A stretch of 64,000 nucleotides of DNA from Massilia kyonggiensis (GTDB taxonomy: Bacteria > Pseudomonadota > Gammaproteobacteria > Burkholderiales > Burkholderiaceae_D): NCBI RefSeq assembly GCF_024756235.1, contig NZ_JANUGY010000013.1, positions 1 to 64,000 on the forward strand, written 5' to 3'. Shown one piece after another: positions 35,566 through 44,361 of the stretch. The translations under genes and the position numbers were made by a program. Each line of letters starts with the position of its first letter. Positions within the stretch are counted from its first letter, which is position 1. Below the pieces are notes generated by a model. That model ran no database searches, was not told the origin of the DNA, and saw only the letters and a list, made by a program, of their open reading frames with translations.

Positions 35566-36665
35566 CGCGCCTGTGGATCCTGTTTTGCCTGCTCCTCGCG
35601 GGCGCGACGTGGTCGTTGCCGGCGCTGGCGCACAAGCCGAGCGACGCGTACCTGCGCCTGACCCTGGAGCAGGGCAGTGCCGACGTGCGCGGCGAGTGGG
35701 ACATGGCGCTGCGCGACCTCGATTACGCCATCGGCCTCGATGCCGACAACGACGGCCGGCTGACGTGGGACGAAGTCCGCCACCGTCACGACGCCATCGC
35801 CGCCTATGCGCTGGCGCGCCTGCATCTCGAGCGCGGCGGCGCCGCCTGCGGCCTCGTGCCGGGCCGGCAGCTGGTCGACACGCACACGGACGGCACCTAC
35901 ACGGTGCTGGCGTTCGCCGCCCATTGTCCGAAGCGCGGGCCGCTCGCCGTCGAGTACCGCCTGTTCGCCGACGTCGACCCGCAGCACAAGGGCCTCGCCA
36001 GCGTGCGCGACGGCGACGACGTGCGCACCCTGGTGCTCGGCAGCGACCATCCGCGCGCCACGGTGGGCGAGGGGGCGGCCAATGGTTTCCTCGCCTACGT
36101 CCGCCATGGCATCTGGCACATCTGGATCGGCTACGACCACATCCTGTTCCTCGTGTCGCTGCTGCTGCCGGCCGTGCTGGCGGGCGGCCTGCGCGCGGCG
36201 CTGGCGGACGTATTGAAGATCGTGACGGCGTTCACCGTGGCGCACTCGATCACGCTGAGCCTAGCCGCGCTGGGCGTGGTGGCGCTGCCGTCGCGCTGGG
36301 TCGAGTCGGCGATCGCATTGTCCGTGCTGCTGGCGGCGCTGAACAACGTGCTGCCCGTCGCGCGCGGCCGGCGCTGGGCCGCGGCCTTCCTGTTCGGCCT
36401 CGTGCACGGCTTCGGCTTCGCCGGCGTGCTGGCCGACCTCGGCCTGCAGCCGGGGGCGCTCGCGGCGTCGCTGGTCGGCTTCAACCTCGGCGTCGAGATC
36501 GGCCAGCTGGCCATCGTCGCGGCCTTCCTGCCGCTCGCCTGGCTACTGCGCAGCACCTGGTTCTACCGGCGCGTGGTGCTGGTGGGCGGGTCGGGCGCGA
36601 TCATGCTGGTGGCCGCGCTGTGGCTGGGAGAGCGTCTGTTCGACCTGAAGCTGATCCCCGTGTAG
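35562..36665 (+). CDS. HupE/UreJ-family membrane protein with N-terminal EF-hand
   Basis: This 367-residue protein has a signal peptide, an exported N-terminal domain (about residues 24-185) and a HupE/UreJ-2-like membrane domain. The membrane domain has HIWIGYDHILFLVSLLLPA, FTVAHSITLSLA and LFGLVHGFGFAGVLADLG, whose histidines are typical of a metal path. HupE/UreJ proteins carry Ni, Co or Cu in systems studied. The N-terminal domain contains a full EF-hand loop, residues 60-71 (D-A-D-N-D-G-R-L-T-W-D-E), so it may bind calcium. Its stop lies three bases from the converging anti-sigma gene. Confidence 0.88.
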   Translation: MTRLWILFCLLLAGATWSLPALAHKPSDAYLRLTLEQGSADVRGEWDMALRDLDYAIGLDADNDGRLTWDEVRHRHDAIAAYALARLHLERGGAACGLVPGRQLVDTHTDGTYTVLAFAAHCPKRGPLAVEYRLFADVDPQHKGLASVRDGDDVRTLVLGSDHPRATVGEGAANGFLAYVRHGIWHIWIGYDHILFLVSLLLPAVLAGGLRAALADVLKIVTAFTVAHSITLSLAALGVVALPSRWVESAIALSVLLAALNNVLPVARGRRWAAAFLFGLVHGFGFAGVLADLGLQPGALAASLVGFNLGVEIGQLAIVAAFLPLAWLLRSTWFYRRVVLVGGSGAIMLVAALWLGERLFDLKLIPV

Positions 36666-36668
36666 GCC

Positions 36669-37367
36669 CTACAGTTTCACCCACGCGCCCTTGTACAGCA
36701 CCGGCCCCGTCGGTGCGTTCGGATTCGGCGAACCGCCTTTCGGTTCCAGGCTGATCGCCAGCAGCATCACGTCCGGCCCGACGGCGCGCTGGTCCAGCTG
36801 CAGGCTGGCGTGGCGGTTGTCCGGCAGGATGCCCAGCGAGCGCGTCGTGCCGGCCGCCGTGATGGCCCACAGTTGCAGCGTGCGGTCGTCCGGCACCTTC
36901 ACGTTGTCGGCGACGCGCACGTCGATGCGTGCGCGGCGCGCGTCGGCGGCCACCACCAGCGCGGTCTGCGCCTTGTCGTCGAGCAGCGTGGCCACCTGCT
37001 GCAGCTGCGGCTCCTGCACGCGGCCAGCCAGCACGACGGCGAGCACCACCGCGGCTGCGCCGGCGCTCACGGCAAGGCTGCCCCACAGCCGGGCGCCCTC
37101 GATCCGCCAGAACTGCCATGCCGGCACCGCGCGCGCGAATCCCAGCCGGCGCTCGATGCCATTCCATGCGCGCGCCGGCGGAGGCACCGGCCGGCTCCAT
37201 TCCGCCATCGGCACGATGCGCGCCTGCCACGCGAAGACGGCGTTGCGCAAGGCGGCGTCGGTGACGAGCCAGCGTTCGAAGCGGCGCCGCGCGCCACCGC
37301 GCAGGGTCCCGAGCACGTATTCGGCGGCCAGCTTCTCGCGCAAGACCGGGTTGTTTTGGATATTCAT
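36669..37367 (-). CDS. RskA-type anti-sigma factor
   Basis: This 232-residue protein has a cytoplasmic N-terminal sigma-binding segment (LREKLAAEYVLGTLRGGARRRFERWL), one membrane helix (about residues 90-110, SLAVSAGAAAVVLAVVLAG) and a periplasmic RskA domain. The RskA domain reads LQLWAITAAGTTRSLGILP and MLLAISLEPKGGSP. RskA-family proteins hold SigK-type ECF sigma factors until an envelope signal triggers proteolysis. The ATG overlaps the sigma stop by four bases, the classic sigma/anti-sigma pair. It converges on the HupE/UreJ gene. Confidence 0.93.
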   Translation of the reverse strand: MNIQNNPVLREKLAAEYVLGTLRGGARRRFERWLVTDAALRNAVFAWQARIVPMAEWSRPVPPPARAWNGIERRLGFARAVPAWQFWRIEGARLWGSLAVSAGAAAVVLAVVLAGRVQEPQLQQVATLLDDKAQTALVVAADARRARIDVRVADNVKVPDDRTLQLWAITAAGTTRSLGILPDNRHASLQLDQRAVGPDVMLLAISLEPKGGSPNPNAPTGPVLYKGAWVKL

Positions 37368-37948
37368 GCCGGTTCCCGTTTCGACAGGCAGGTTTTCAAT
37401 TTTTCCAGGCCCCGCCGGATCCACGTCTTGACGGTGCCGATCGGCAGGCTGAGCTGGGCCGCCACCTCGCTGTGCGACAGGTCGTGGAAGTAGGCCATGC
37501 CGATCGCCTGGCGCTGCCTGCCCTCCAGCACGCCCATGCAATACGCGAGGGCGCGCGCCTCGTCCGCCATCTGCACGCGATCCTGCGGCCCGGCGGCCGG
37601 GTCCTGCATGGCCAGCAGCAGGTCCGCATCGAACTGCTGTGCATCGAGTTCGACGGCGTCATCCTGGCGGCGCAGGATGTCCAGCGCCTTGTTGCGCACG
37701 ATCGTCGTCATCCACGTCTGCGGTGCGGCGAGATGGGACTGGTAGCCGGCGGCCGCGTGCCAGATCGACACGAAGGCATCCTGCAAGGCCTCCTCGGCGA
37801 GCTCGTCCTTCCTCAATATACGCAGCGCGAAGCCAAACAGTTTCGCCGATGTCGCATCGTACAGGCGGCGGAACGCGGCACGGTCGCCGAGGGCCACGGC
37901 GGCGACGAGGCGGCGTAACTGCTCGGGGGTGTCGAGGTCCTGGGTCAC
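37364..37948 (-). CDS. ECF RNA polymerase sigma factor (SigK-like)
   Basis: This 194-residue ECF sigma factor has region 2 (AFRRLYDATSAKLFGFALRILRKDELAEEALQDAFVSIW) and region 4 (HDLSHSEVAAQLSLPIGTVKTWIRRGLEKL). It is paired with an RskA-type anti-sigma factor. It lies between the HupE/UreJ operon and a divergent TonB receptor gene. Both targets have the same TG(A/C)ATCC-N16-CGTA motif, but I see none before the sigma gene itself. It may therefore not be autoregulated by this motif. The signal is unknown. Confidence 0.94.
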   Translation of the reverse strand: MTQDLDTPEQLRRLVAAVALGDRAAFRRLYDATSAKLFGFALRILRKDELAEEALQDAFVSIWHAAAGYQSHLAAPQTWMTTIVRNKALDILRRQDDAVELDAQQFDADLLLAMQDPAAGPQDRVQMADEARALAYCMGVLEGRQRQAIGMAYFHDLSHSEVAAQLSLPIGTVKTWIRRGLEKLKTCLSKREPA

Positions 37949-38029
37949 GGTTGTCCTGGAAGGTTGTCCGGCGATTGAAATTAATGAAATTGATTGTAAC
38001 TCGGCAATACACCCGCGTCGTCAAGATAT

Positions 38030-38058
38030 TGCATCCGATATGTCCGGGGTTGCGTATA
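38030..38058 (+). promoter_or_regulatory. ECF-type promoter of the TonB receptor gene
   Basis: TGCATCC (38030-38036), a 16-bp spacer and CGTATA (38053-38058) match the motif before the DUF4331 operon, TGAATCC-N16-CGTACA. The -10 half covers an in-frame ATG at 38058, so translation should begin downstream at 38091. Confidence 0.65.
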
Positions 38059-38090
38059 TGGAGAGTGCCCGACGATCTTTTTCATCGCAA

Positions 38091-40097
38091 ATGAACACGA
38101 CCCACCACCTCCTGCCGGCAGTCATTGCCGCCCTGGCCTTGCCGGCCACGGCCCAAACCCGGGACGCGTCGCCCGAAGCCGTGGTCCGCGTGGTCGGCCA
38201 CTACGACAACGCCGTCGGCACGTCCGATGCCGCCAGCCAGGGCGTCATCACGGCCGACCTGTTGACGAACCGGCCGACATTGCGTACCGGCGAATTGCTC
38301 GAATTCGTGCCAGGCATGATCGTCACACAGCACAGCGGCGACGGCAAGGCGAACCAGTACTTCCTGCGCGGCTTCAACCTCGACCACGGCACCGACTTCG
38401 CCACCTTCGTCGACGGCATGCCCGTCAACATGCGCACGCACGCGCACGGCCAGGGCTACGCGGACCTGAACTTCCTGATCCCGGAGCTGGCGCAGCGCAT
38501 CGATTACAGGAAGGGCACGTATTTCGCGGGGGAGGGCGACTTTGCCTCGGCCGGCGCCGCCCGTTTCCGCATCGGCGACAAGCTCCCGGCCGGCCTCGCA
38601 AGCCTGTCACTGGGTAGCGGCGGCTATCGGCGGGCCCTGCTGGCCGATTCGTTGCCGGCCGCCGGCGGCACGCTGCTGTATGGCCTGGAACTGAATCGCA
38701 ACGACGGCCCGTGGGACGTGCCGGAAGGCGTGCGCAAGACGAACGCGCTGGTGCGCTACAGCCGCGGCAGCGCGGACGACGGCTGGAGTTTGACGGGCAT
38801 GGCCTACCGCAACCGGTGGACGTCGACCGACCAGGTGCCGCGGCGCGCCGTGGAATCCGGCCTGATCGGACGCTTCGGCAGCCTCGACCCCACCGACGGG
38901 GGCACGGCGGCGCGCACCAGCCTGTCGTACGCCATGCGTCAGCGCGCGGCCGCCTCGCTGTTCGAACTGGACGCCTACCTGGTGCGCTCGCGGCTCGACC
39001 TGTTCAGCAATTTCACGTACGCACTGGCCAACCCGGACGACGGCGACCAGTTCCAGCAAAGCGAGCGGCGCACGCTGGCGGGCGTGAACATGGCGCAGTC
39101 CTGGGCCGCGGACTGGGGCGGGCTCGCGGTGCGCAACAAGGTGGGCCTGCAGGTGCGCCACGACCGCCTGGATCCGGTGGGCATCTACACCACGGCCGCG
39201 CGCGTCCGCACGGGCACGGTGCGCGAGGACCGCGTACGCGAGACCAGCGCCGGCCTGTACGTCGAGAACGTCGTGCACTGGCGGCCCTGGCTGCGCAGCG
39301 TGGCCGGCCTGCGCTACGACGCCTATGCCTTCCGCGTCGATAGTGGCCGCGCGGACGCGCACATCGCGTCGCCCAAGCTGTCCCTCATCTTCGGACCGTG
39401 GCGCCAGACCGAGTTCTTCGTCAACGCCGGCCGGAGCTTCCACAGCAACGACGCGCGCGGCACGACGCAGGCCGAGCCGGTGACGGCGCTCGTTGCCACG
39501 CGCGGCGCGGAGCTGGGCCTGCGCACCGAGGCCGTGCCCGGCCTGCAAAGCTCGCTGGCGGTGTGGCGCCTGGACATCGACTCGGAACTCGTGTTCGTCG
39601 GCGACGCCGGCGAGACGGCACCAAGCCGCGCCAGCCGCCGCCATGGCATCGAATGGAACAACCACTACGTCGCCGCGCCGGGCGTGCTGCTCGACGTCGA
39701 CGTGGCCGTGTCGCACGCCCGGTATGCGCACCACGATGCCGTCGGCAACGACATTCCCGGCTCCCTGAACCGCGTCGTGTCGTTCGGCGTGACGGTGGAC
39801 CGCGGCCGCTGGTCGGGCGGCTTCGACGTGCGCCATTTCGGCCCCCGGCCGCTGGTCGAGGACGGCAGCGTCCGCTCGGCGTCCACGACGCTGGCGAATG
39901 CACGCGCCGGCTACCGTGTCGCGTCGCACACGCGCCTGACGCTGGACGTGTTCAACCTGTTCGACCGCAAGGCGAGCGACATCGATTATTACTACGCGTC
40001 GCGGTTGCGCGGCGAGCCGGCGGGCGGCGTCGACGACATCCACTTCCATCCCGTCGAACCGCGCGCCGCGCGTCTGACCTTGCAACACAATTTCTGA
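38091..40097 (+). CDS. TonB-dependent outer-membrane receptor in the ECF cluster
   Basis: This 668-residue receptor has a signal peptide (MNTTHHLLPAVIAALALPATAQ), a plug domain (about residues 40-160: LRTGELLEFVPGMIVTQHSGDGKANQYFLRGFNLDHGTDF) and a 22-strand-type barrel ending RLTLQHNF. The terminal Phe is the usual outer-membrane sorting residue. No heme or siderophore motif identifies a ligand. The frame opens much earlier (37929), but the ECF-type promoter and signal peptide place the start at 38091. It is divergent from the ECF sigma gene, so a metal chelate or small ligand is likely. There is no FecR-like partner. Confidence 0.88.
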   Translation: MNTTHHLLPAVIAALALPATAQTRDASPEAVVRVVGHYDNAVGTSDAASQGVITADLLTNRPTLRTGELLEFVPGMIVTQHSGDGKANQYFLRGFNLDHGTDFATFVDGMPVNMRTHAHGQGYADLNFLIPELAQRIDYRKGTYFAGEGDFASAGAARFRIGDKLPAGLASLSLGSGGYRRALLADSLPAAGGTLLYGLELNRNDGPWDVPEGVRKTNALVRYSRGSADDGWSLTGMAYRNRWTSTDQVPRRAVESGLIGRFGSLDPTDGGTAARTSLSYAMRQRAAASLFELDAYLVRSRLDLFSNFTYALANPDDGDQFQQSERRTLAGVNMAQSWAADWGGLAVRNKVGLQVRHDRLDPVGIYTTAARVRTGTVREDRVRETSAGLYVENVVHWRPWLRSVAGLRYDAYAFRVDSGRADAHIASPKLSLIFGPWRQTEFFVNAGRSFHSNDARGTTQAEPVTALVATRGAELGLRTEAVPGLQSSLAVWRLDIDSELVFVGDAGETAPSRASRRHGIEWNNHYVAAPGVLLDVDVAVSHARYAHHDAVGNDIPGSLNRVVSFGVTVDRGRWSGGFDVRHFGPRPLVEDGSVRSASTTLANARAGYRVASHTRLTLDVFNLFDRKASDIDYYYASRLRGEPAGGVDDIHFHPVEPRAARLTLQHNF

Positions 40098-40119
40098 ATC
40101 GCGACGGATACTCGATGTA

Positions 40120-40129
40120 GTAATATTAC
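40120..40129. promoter_or_regulatory. palindrome upstream of GH97, possible operator
   Basis: GTAATATTAC is a perfect 10-bp palindrome in an AT-rich stretch 53 bp before the GH97 start. It could be an operator or part of a promoter. No matching copy was noticed elsewhere in the window. Confidence 0.3.
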
Positions 40130-40181
40130 ATTTCTATTGTCGAGCCGCGCTGCCGGTATTCGTCCTAAAGGGAGTGTAAAC

Positions 40182-42224
40182 ATGCATATCCGTCCCCTCG
40201 CGCTCGCCGCGATGTTCCTGAGCTACATGGCGGCACCGGCCGCCTGGGCACAAACCGTCGTGGCCACGGCAAGCTCGCCGGGCGGCATCCTGACCGTCGA
40301 CGTCCAGCTCGACGGCATGGGCAAGCTGGCGTATGACGTCAAGCGCAAGGGCAAGGAGATCATCGCCCCGTCGCGCCTCGGCTTCAACCTCGCCAACGCA
40401 CCCAAGCTGGACGGCGGTTTCACGGTGAAGGACAAGCGCGTCGGCGAGCATGACGACACGTGGGAGCAGCCGTGGGGCGAGCGCCGCTACGTGCGCAACC
40501 ACTATCGCGAACTGCGCGTGGACGTCGAGCAGAAGAACCGCGCGAACCGCCGCCTCGTCATCGTCTTCCGCATCTACGACGACGGCATCGGCTTCCGCTA
40601 CGAATTCCCCGACCAGCCGCAATTGCGCGACGTCGCCATCACGGACGAGCTCACGGAATTCGCCGTCGCCCAACCCGCGACGGCGTGGTGGATCCCGGCC
40701 GGCGAGTTGTCCGGCCTGGAGCAGATCGTCGAGAAGGCGCCGCTGAAGGAGATCGGCACGGCCAACACGCCGCTGACCTTGCGCCTCGACGACGGTACGC
40801 ACATCGCCCTCCACGAAGCGGCGCTGGTCGACTACGCGACGATGTGGATCCGCAAGGTCGAAGGCCAGAAGCTGCGCGCGCAACTGGCGCCGTCGACGAC
40901 CGGGCCGGCCGTCGTGCGTCATGGCGCGTTCACGACGCCGTGGCGCACCTTGCGCATCGCGGACGATGCGCCCGGCCTGTACATGTCGGACCTCGAACTG
41001 AACCTGAACGAGCCCAACAAACTCGGCGACGTGTCGTGGGTGCACCCGTCGAAATTCGTCGGCGTGTGGTGGGAGATGCACCTGAATAAAGGGACGTGGA
41101 ACGCGGGTCCGACGCACGCCGCGAACACGGCGAACGTCAAGCGCTACATCGACTTCGCCGCCGCCAACGGCTTCCGCGGCGTGCTGGTGGAAGGCTGGAA
41201 CCGCGGCTGGGAAAGCGACTGGGGCCATGGCGGCGCGGACTTCAGTTTTACCAAGGCCTACCCCGACTTCGACCTGCCGCTGCTCGCCGCGTATGCGAAA
41301 GAGAAGGGCGTGCGCCTGATCGGCCACCACGAGACGGGCGGCAACGTCGCGGCCTACGAAAAGCAGATGGATGCGGCCTATAAGCTGTATGCGAAGCTGG
41401 GCGTGGACAGCGTCAAGTCGGGCTATGTGCACGAAGCGGGCACGATGCAGTTCCCCGGCCCGGGCGGCAAGGTCCACTACGGGAATTACGATTCGCAGGA
41501 AGGCGTGCGCCACTTCGTGAAGGCCGTGACGGAGGCGGCGCGCTACCGCATCGCCGTCGACACGCACGAACCCGTGAAGGACACGGGCCTGCGCCGTACG
41601 TACCCGAACTGGCTCGCGCGCGAGGGCGCGCGCGGCGTCGAGTACAACGCGTGGGGCGAGCCGCCGAACACCGCCGACCACGAAGCGAAGCTCGTGTTCA
41701 CGCGCATGCTGAGCGGCCCGATGGATTACACGCCGGGCGTGTTGAGCCTCGTCGGCGCGGGCGGCAAGACGTTCAATTCCACGCAGGCCAAGCAGCTCGC
41801 GAACTACGTCGTGATCTATTCGCCGATCGCGATGGCGGCCGACCTGCCGGAGAACTATGCGAAGTATCCTGCCGCCTTCAAGTTCATCCGCGACGTGCCG
41901 ACCGACTGGTCCGATACGCGCGTGCTGAACGGCGCCGTGGGCGAGTACGCGACCATCGCGCGCAAGGATCGCCGTTCGGACGCCTGGTACGTCGGCGCCG
42001 TCACGGACGGCACCGCGCGCACGCTGTCCCTGCCGCTGGCCTTCCTCGACCAGGGCAGGCAGTACGTGGCCGAGATCTACCGCGACGGCGAGCAGGCGGA
42101 TTACCGCAACGAGCACCGCTTCGATCTCGTGACGGAGACGAAGACCGTGACGGCGAAGGACGTACTCGACGTGCGGCTGGCGCCGGGCGGCGGGCTGGCG
42201 GTGCGGATCGTGCCGCGGCCGTGA
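40182..42224 (+). CDS. glycoside hydrolase family 97 enzyme
   Basis: This 680-residue exported enzyme has a signal peptide (MHIRPLALAAMFLSYMAAPAAWA). The family 97 layout follows: an N-terminal beta-sandwich (to about residue 270), a (beta/alpha)8 barrel and a C-terminal sheet. Typical stretches are WWIPAGELSGLEQI, FVGVWWEMHLNKGTW, GFRGVLVEGWNRGW and HHETGGNV. Family 97 includes SusB-like alpha-glucosidases (inverting) and retaining alpha-galactosidases, and I cannot decide between them. AAAGGGAGTG precedes the ATG. It stands after the TonB receptor, near other sugar genes. Confidence 0.92.
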   Translation: MHIRPLALAAMFLSYMAAPAAWAQTVVATASSPGGILTVDVQLDGMGKLAYDVKRKGKEIIAPSRLGFNLANAPKLDGGFTVKDKRVGEHDDTWEQPWGERRYVRNHYRELRVDVEQKNRANRRLVIVFRIYDDGIGFRYEFPDQPQLRDVAITDELTEFAVAQPATAWWIPAGELSGLEQIVEKAPLKEIGTANTPLTLRLDDGTHIALHEAALVDYATMWIRKVEGQKLRAQLAPSTTGPAVVRHGAFTTPWRTLRIADDAPGLYMSDLELNLNEPNKLGDVSWVHPSKFVGVWWEMHLNKGTWNAGPTHAANTANVKRYIDFAAANGFRGVLVEGWNRGWESDWGHGGADFSFTKAYPDFDLPLLAAYAKEKGVRLIGHHETGGNVAAYEKQMDAAYKLYAKLGVDSVKSGYVHEAGTMQFPGPGGKVHYGNYDSQEGVRHFVKAVTEAARYRIAVDTHEPVKDTGLRRTYPNWLAREGARGVEYNAWGEPPNTADHEAKLVFTRMLSGPMDYTPGVLSLVGAGGKTFNSTQAKQLANYVVIYSPIAMAADLPENYAKYPAAFKFIRDVPTDWSDTRVLNGAVGEYATIARKDRRSDAWYVGAVTDGTARTLSLPLAFLDQGRQYVAEIYRDGEQADYRNEHRFDLVTETKTVTAKDVLDVRLAPGGGLAVRIVPRP

Positions 42225-42270
42225 TTATTCGATAGCCTGCGGGGCGTCTGTTCGTGGGATGATCGCGGCC

Positions 42271-43266
42271 ATGAACAAACACGCCCTCGTATTCGTTTGC
42301 GGCATCCTGTTCGCCGCCCAGGCGGCCCACGCCGCACCCGCCGTGCAGCAGGAGCCGATGGAACTCGGCAAGGCCGTCGCCACGCGCTTCACGCTGCACC
42401 GCGACGGCGCGCCGGACGTCCGCTACGTCATCTCGCAACCCGCGCACAAGGCACCGCTCGTGCTGTTCGTGCAGGGTTCGGGCTGTACGCCGCCTTTCGT
42501 GGGCCTGGGCACGCCGAACCGTTATTCGACCGTCTTCAATTTCATCCCGTTGGCGCAGCGGGGCGATTACGCCGTGATGGTAGTCGACAAGCCCAATCAA
42601 CCGGACGCCCCGCCGCAAAGCCAGCCGGGCGTGGCGACGGCATGCCCGGTCGCGTTCAACGCCTATTTTTCCTACGACAGCTGGCTGGACGCGCTGCGCG
42701 GCGCGCTGCGCCATGCGCTGGCCCTGCCGTGGGTCGACCGCAGCCGCGTGCTGGTGTTCGGCGTGTCGGAAGGCGCGGTGATGGCGGCCGGCCTGGCGCG
42801 TGCGCTGCCCGAGGTGACGCACGTGGCAATGATCGGCGGCACCGGCACGAGCCAGTTGTTCGACTTCGCCGCCAACGCCTATCGCGCGGGGACGAGCGAC
42901 GACGACACGCTCGCGCGCCTGCGCGACATCGACGCGACCGTCGACGCGATCAACGCGGACCCGCGCAGCAGCGTGAAGTTCGCGTGGGGCCACACCTATC
43001 TGCGCTGGAGTACCTTCTTCGCGCAGGCGCCCGGCGAGAATCTCGTGCAGTCGAAGGCTCGCGTCTGGCTGGCCAGCGGCATGCGGGACGACAGCGTGCC
43101 GGTCCTGTCGACGGAGGTCGCGTACGCGCGCCTGCGCGCGCTCGGGCGCGACGTGACGTTCCGGCGCGTGCCCCGTGCGGGGCACGGCCTGATGCCGGAA
43201 GGGGGCACGTTTGCGGACGTGCAGAAGGAATACGACGCCATCATGGCGTGGTTCGAGCGGCGCTGA
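42271..43266 (+). CDS. secreted alpha/beta-fold hydrolase
   Basis: This 331-residue protein has a signal peptide (MNKHALVFVCGILFAAQAAHAA). It has an alpha/beta hydrolase core: VLFVQGSGCTPPF near the oxyanion hole, the nucleophile in FGVSEGAVMAAG, the acid in SGMRDDSVPV and the histidine in PRAGHGLMP. The substrate is unknown. An ATG at 42259 is also in frame, but 42271 gives a normal signal peptide. Two cysteines (SGCTPPF and TACPVAF) could form a disulfide in the periplasm. It lies 46 bp after the GH97 stop on the same strand. Confidence 0.82.
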   Translation: MNKHALVFVCGILFAAQAAHAAPAVQQEPMELGKAVATRFTLHRDGAPDVRYVISQPAHKAPLVLFVQGSGCTPPFVGLGTPNRYSTVFNFIPLAQRGDYAVMVVDKPNQPDAPPQSQPGVATACPVAFNAYFSYDSWLDALRGALRHALALPWVDRSRVLVFGVSEGAVMAAGLARALPEVTHVAMIGGTGTSQLFDFAANAYRAGTSDDDTLARLRDIDATVDAINADPRSSVKFAWGHTYLRWSTFFAQAPGENLVQSKARVWLASGMRDDSVPVLSTEVAYARLRALGRDVTFRRVPRAGHGLMPEGGTFADVQKEYDAIMAWFERR

Positions 43267-43279
43267 ACCGCTACGAGGC

Positions 43280-43762
43280 TTACTGCTGCAACGCCTTCTC
43301 GATATCGCCCGCGATGTCTTCCGGCTTGGTCTGCGGCGCATATCGATGCAGCACGGTGCCGTCGCGGCCGACGAGGAACTTGGTGAAGTTCCACTTGATG
43401 CCTTCGGTACCCAGCACGCCCGGTGCCGCGTTCTTCAGGTATTTCCACAGCGGATGCGCCGCGTCGCCGTTGACGTCGACCTTGGCGAACATCGGGAACG
43501 ACACGCCGTAGTTCTTTTCGCAGAAGGCGCCGATCTCCGATTCCGTACCCGGCTCCTGGCTGCCGAACTGGTTGCAGGGGAAGCCCAGCACTTCCAGGCC
43601 GCGCGGGTGCAGTTCGCGGTGCAGCGTCTCGAGGCCCTGGTATTGCGGCGTGAAGCCGCATTTGCTGGCGGTGTTGACGACGAGGAGGACCTTGCCGCGG
43701 TACTGCGCCAGGTCGACCGGTTTGCCGTCAAGGGAGGTGGCCTGGAAGTCGAACACGTTCAT
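43280..43762 (-). CDS. glutathione peroxidase family protein
   Basis: This 160-residue thioredoxin-fold peroxidase reduces H2O2 and organic hydroperoxides. The peroxidatic cysteine is in VVNTASKCGFTPQY, and the family signature LGFPCNQFGSQEPG is intact, with IKWNFTKFLVGRDG at the C-terminus. Bacterial Cys-type members often use thioredoxin instead of glutathione; the second Cys in GFPCNQF would fit that. No signal peptide is present, so it acts in the cytoplasm. It converges on the secreted hydrolase gene and is divergent from a small membrane-protein gene. Confidence 0.95.
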   Translation of the reverse strand: MNVFDFQATSLDGKPVDLAQYRGKVLLVVNTASKCGFTPQYQGLETLHRELHPRGLEVLGFPCNQFGSQEPGTESEIGAFCEKNYGVSFPMFAKVDVNGDAAHPLWKYLKNAAPGVLGTEGIKWNFTKFLVGRDGTVLHRYAPQTKPEDIAGDIEKALQQ

Positions 43763-43823
43763 GGTGGGCTCCTGTAAGCTTGCGTTGATTCGAAGGCAAC
43801 AGTGTAAGGCAAAGGAGACATCG

Positions 43824-44255
43824 ATGCAGTCCACCGTGAACATTCCCCTGGCCGCCGGCGCGCTGCTCAGCGCTGTCGCCGCGCTGCTCCACCTGGGCAT
43901 CATCGCGGGCGGTCCCGCGTGGTACCGCTTCTTCGGCGCGGGCGAGCGGTTCGCGCGGGCTGCCGCGGAAGGACGATGGTATCCGGCCGTCGTCACGCTG
44001 GGCATCGCCGCCGTGCTGTTCACCTGGTCGGCCTATGCGCTGGCGGGAGCGGGCGTCGTCGGCAGGCTGCCGTTACTGAAAGCGGCGCTGGTCGCCATCA
44101 CGGCCGTGTATCTCGTGCGTGGGGTCGCGTTCGCACCGCTCGTCCTTGCCAAAGGGGGCACGCTCACGCCGTTCGTCGTGTGGAGTTCGGTGATCTGCTT
44201 CGGCTACGGGGTGGTGCACCTCGTCGGCCTCGTGCAGCGCTGGACGGCGCTGTAG
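43824..44255 (+). CDS. small four-helix membrane protein of unknown function
   Basis: This 143-residue protein has four hydrophobic helices: IPLAAGALLSAVAALLHLGIIAGG, VTLGIAAVLFTWSAYALAGAG, LLKAALVAITAVYLVRGVAF and VWSSVICFGYGVVHLVGLV. Conserved-looking polar groups are GGPAWYRFFGAGERFA. The family is not recognised with certainty. AAAGGAGAC precedes the ATG. It is divergent from the peroxidase gene by 61 bp. Its end faces the terminator of a TonB receptor gene. Confidence 0.8.
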   Translation: MQSTVNIPLAAGALLSAVAALLHLGIIAGGPAWYRFFGAGERFARAAAEGRWYPAVVTLGIAAVLFTWSAYALAGAGVVGRLPLLKAALVAITAVYLVRGVAFAPLVLAKGGTLTPFVVWSSVICFGYGVVHLVGLVQRWTAL

Positions 44256-44262
44256 CGCCATG

Positions 44263-44288
44263 AAAAACGCCCTGCACGAGGCAGGGCG
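44263..44288 (-). terminator. Rho-independent terminator after the TonB receptor gene
   Basis: A perfect 8-bp stem CGCCCTGC / GCAGGGCG (44268-44275 and 44281-44288) with a 5-base loop is followed on the minus strand by five T residues (A-run 44263-44267). It lies 74 bp past the stop of the receptor gene. Confidence 0.85.
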
Positions 44289-44361
44289 ACAAAGACCCGC
44301 ACCGACAGGCGCGAGCCGGGAGACGTCCGGAGCGGCGGCCCCGGAGCATCGATCGAGAAAC

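Noticed and set aside
37949-38090. Autoregulatory ECF promoter for the sigma gene
   Set aside because: I looked for the TG(A/C)ATCC-N16-CGTA motif on the minus strand upstream of the sigma gene and did not find it.
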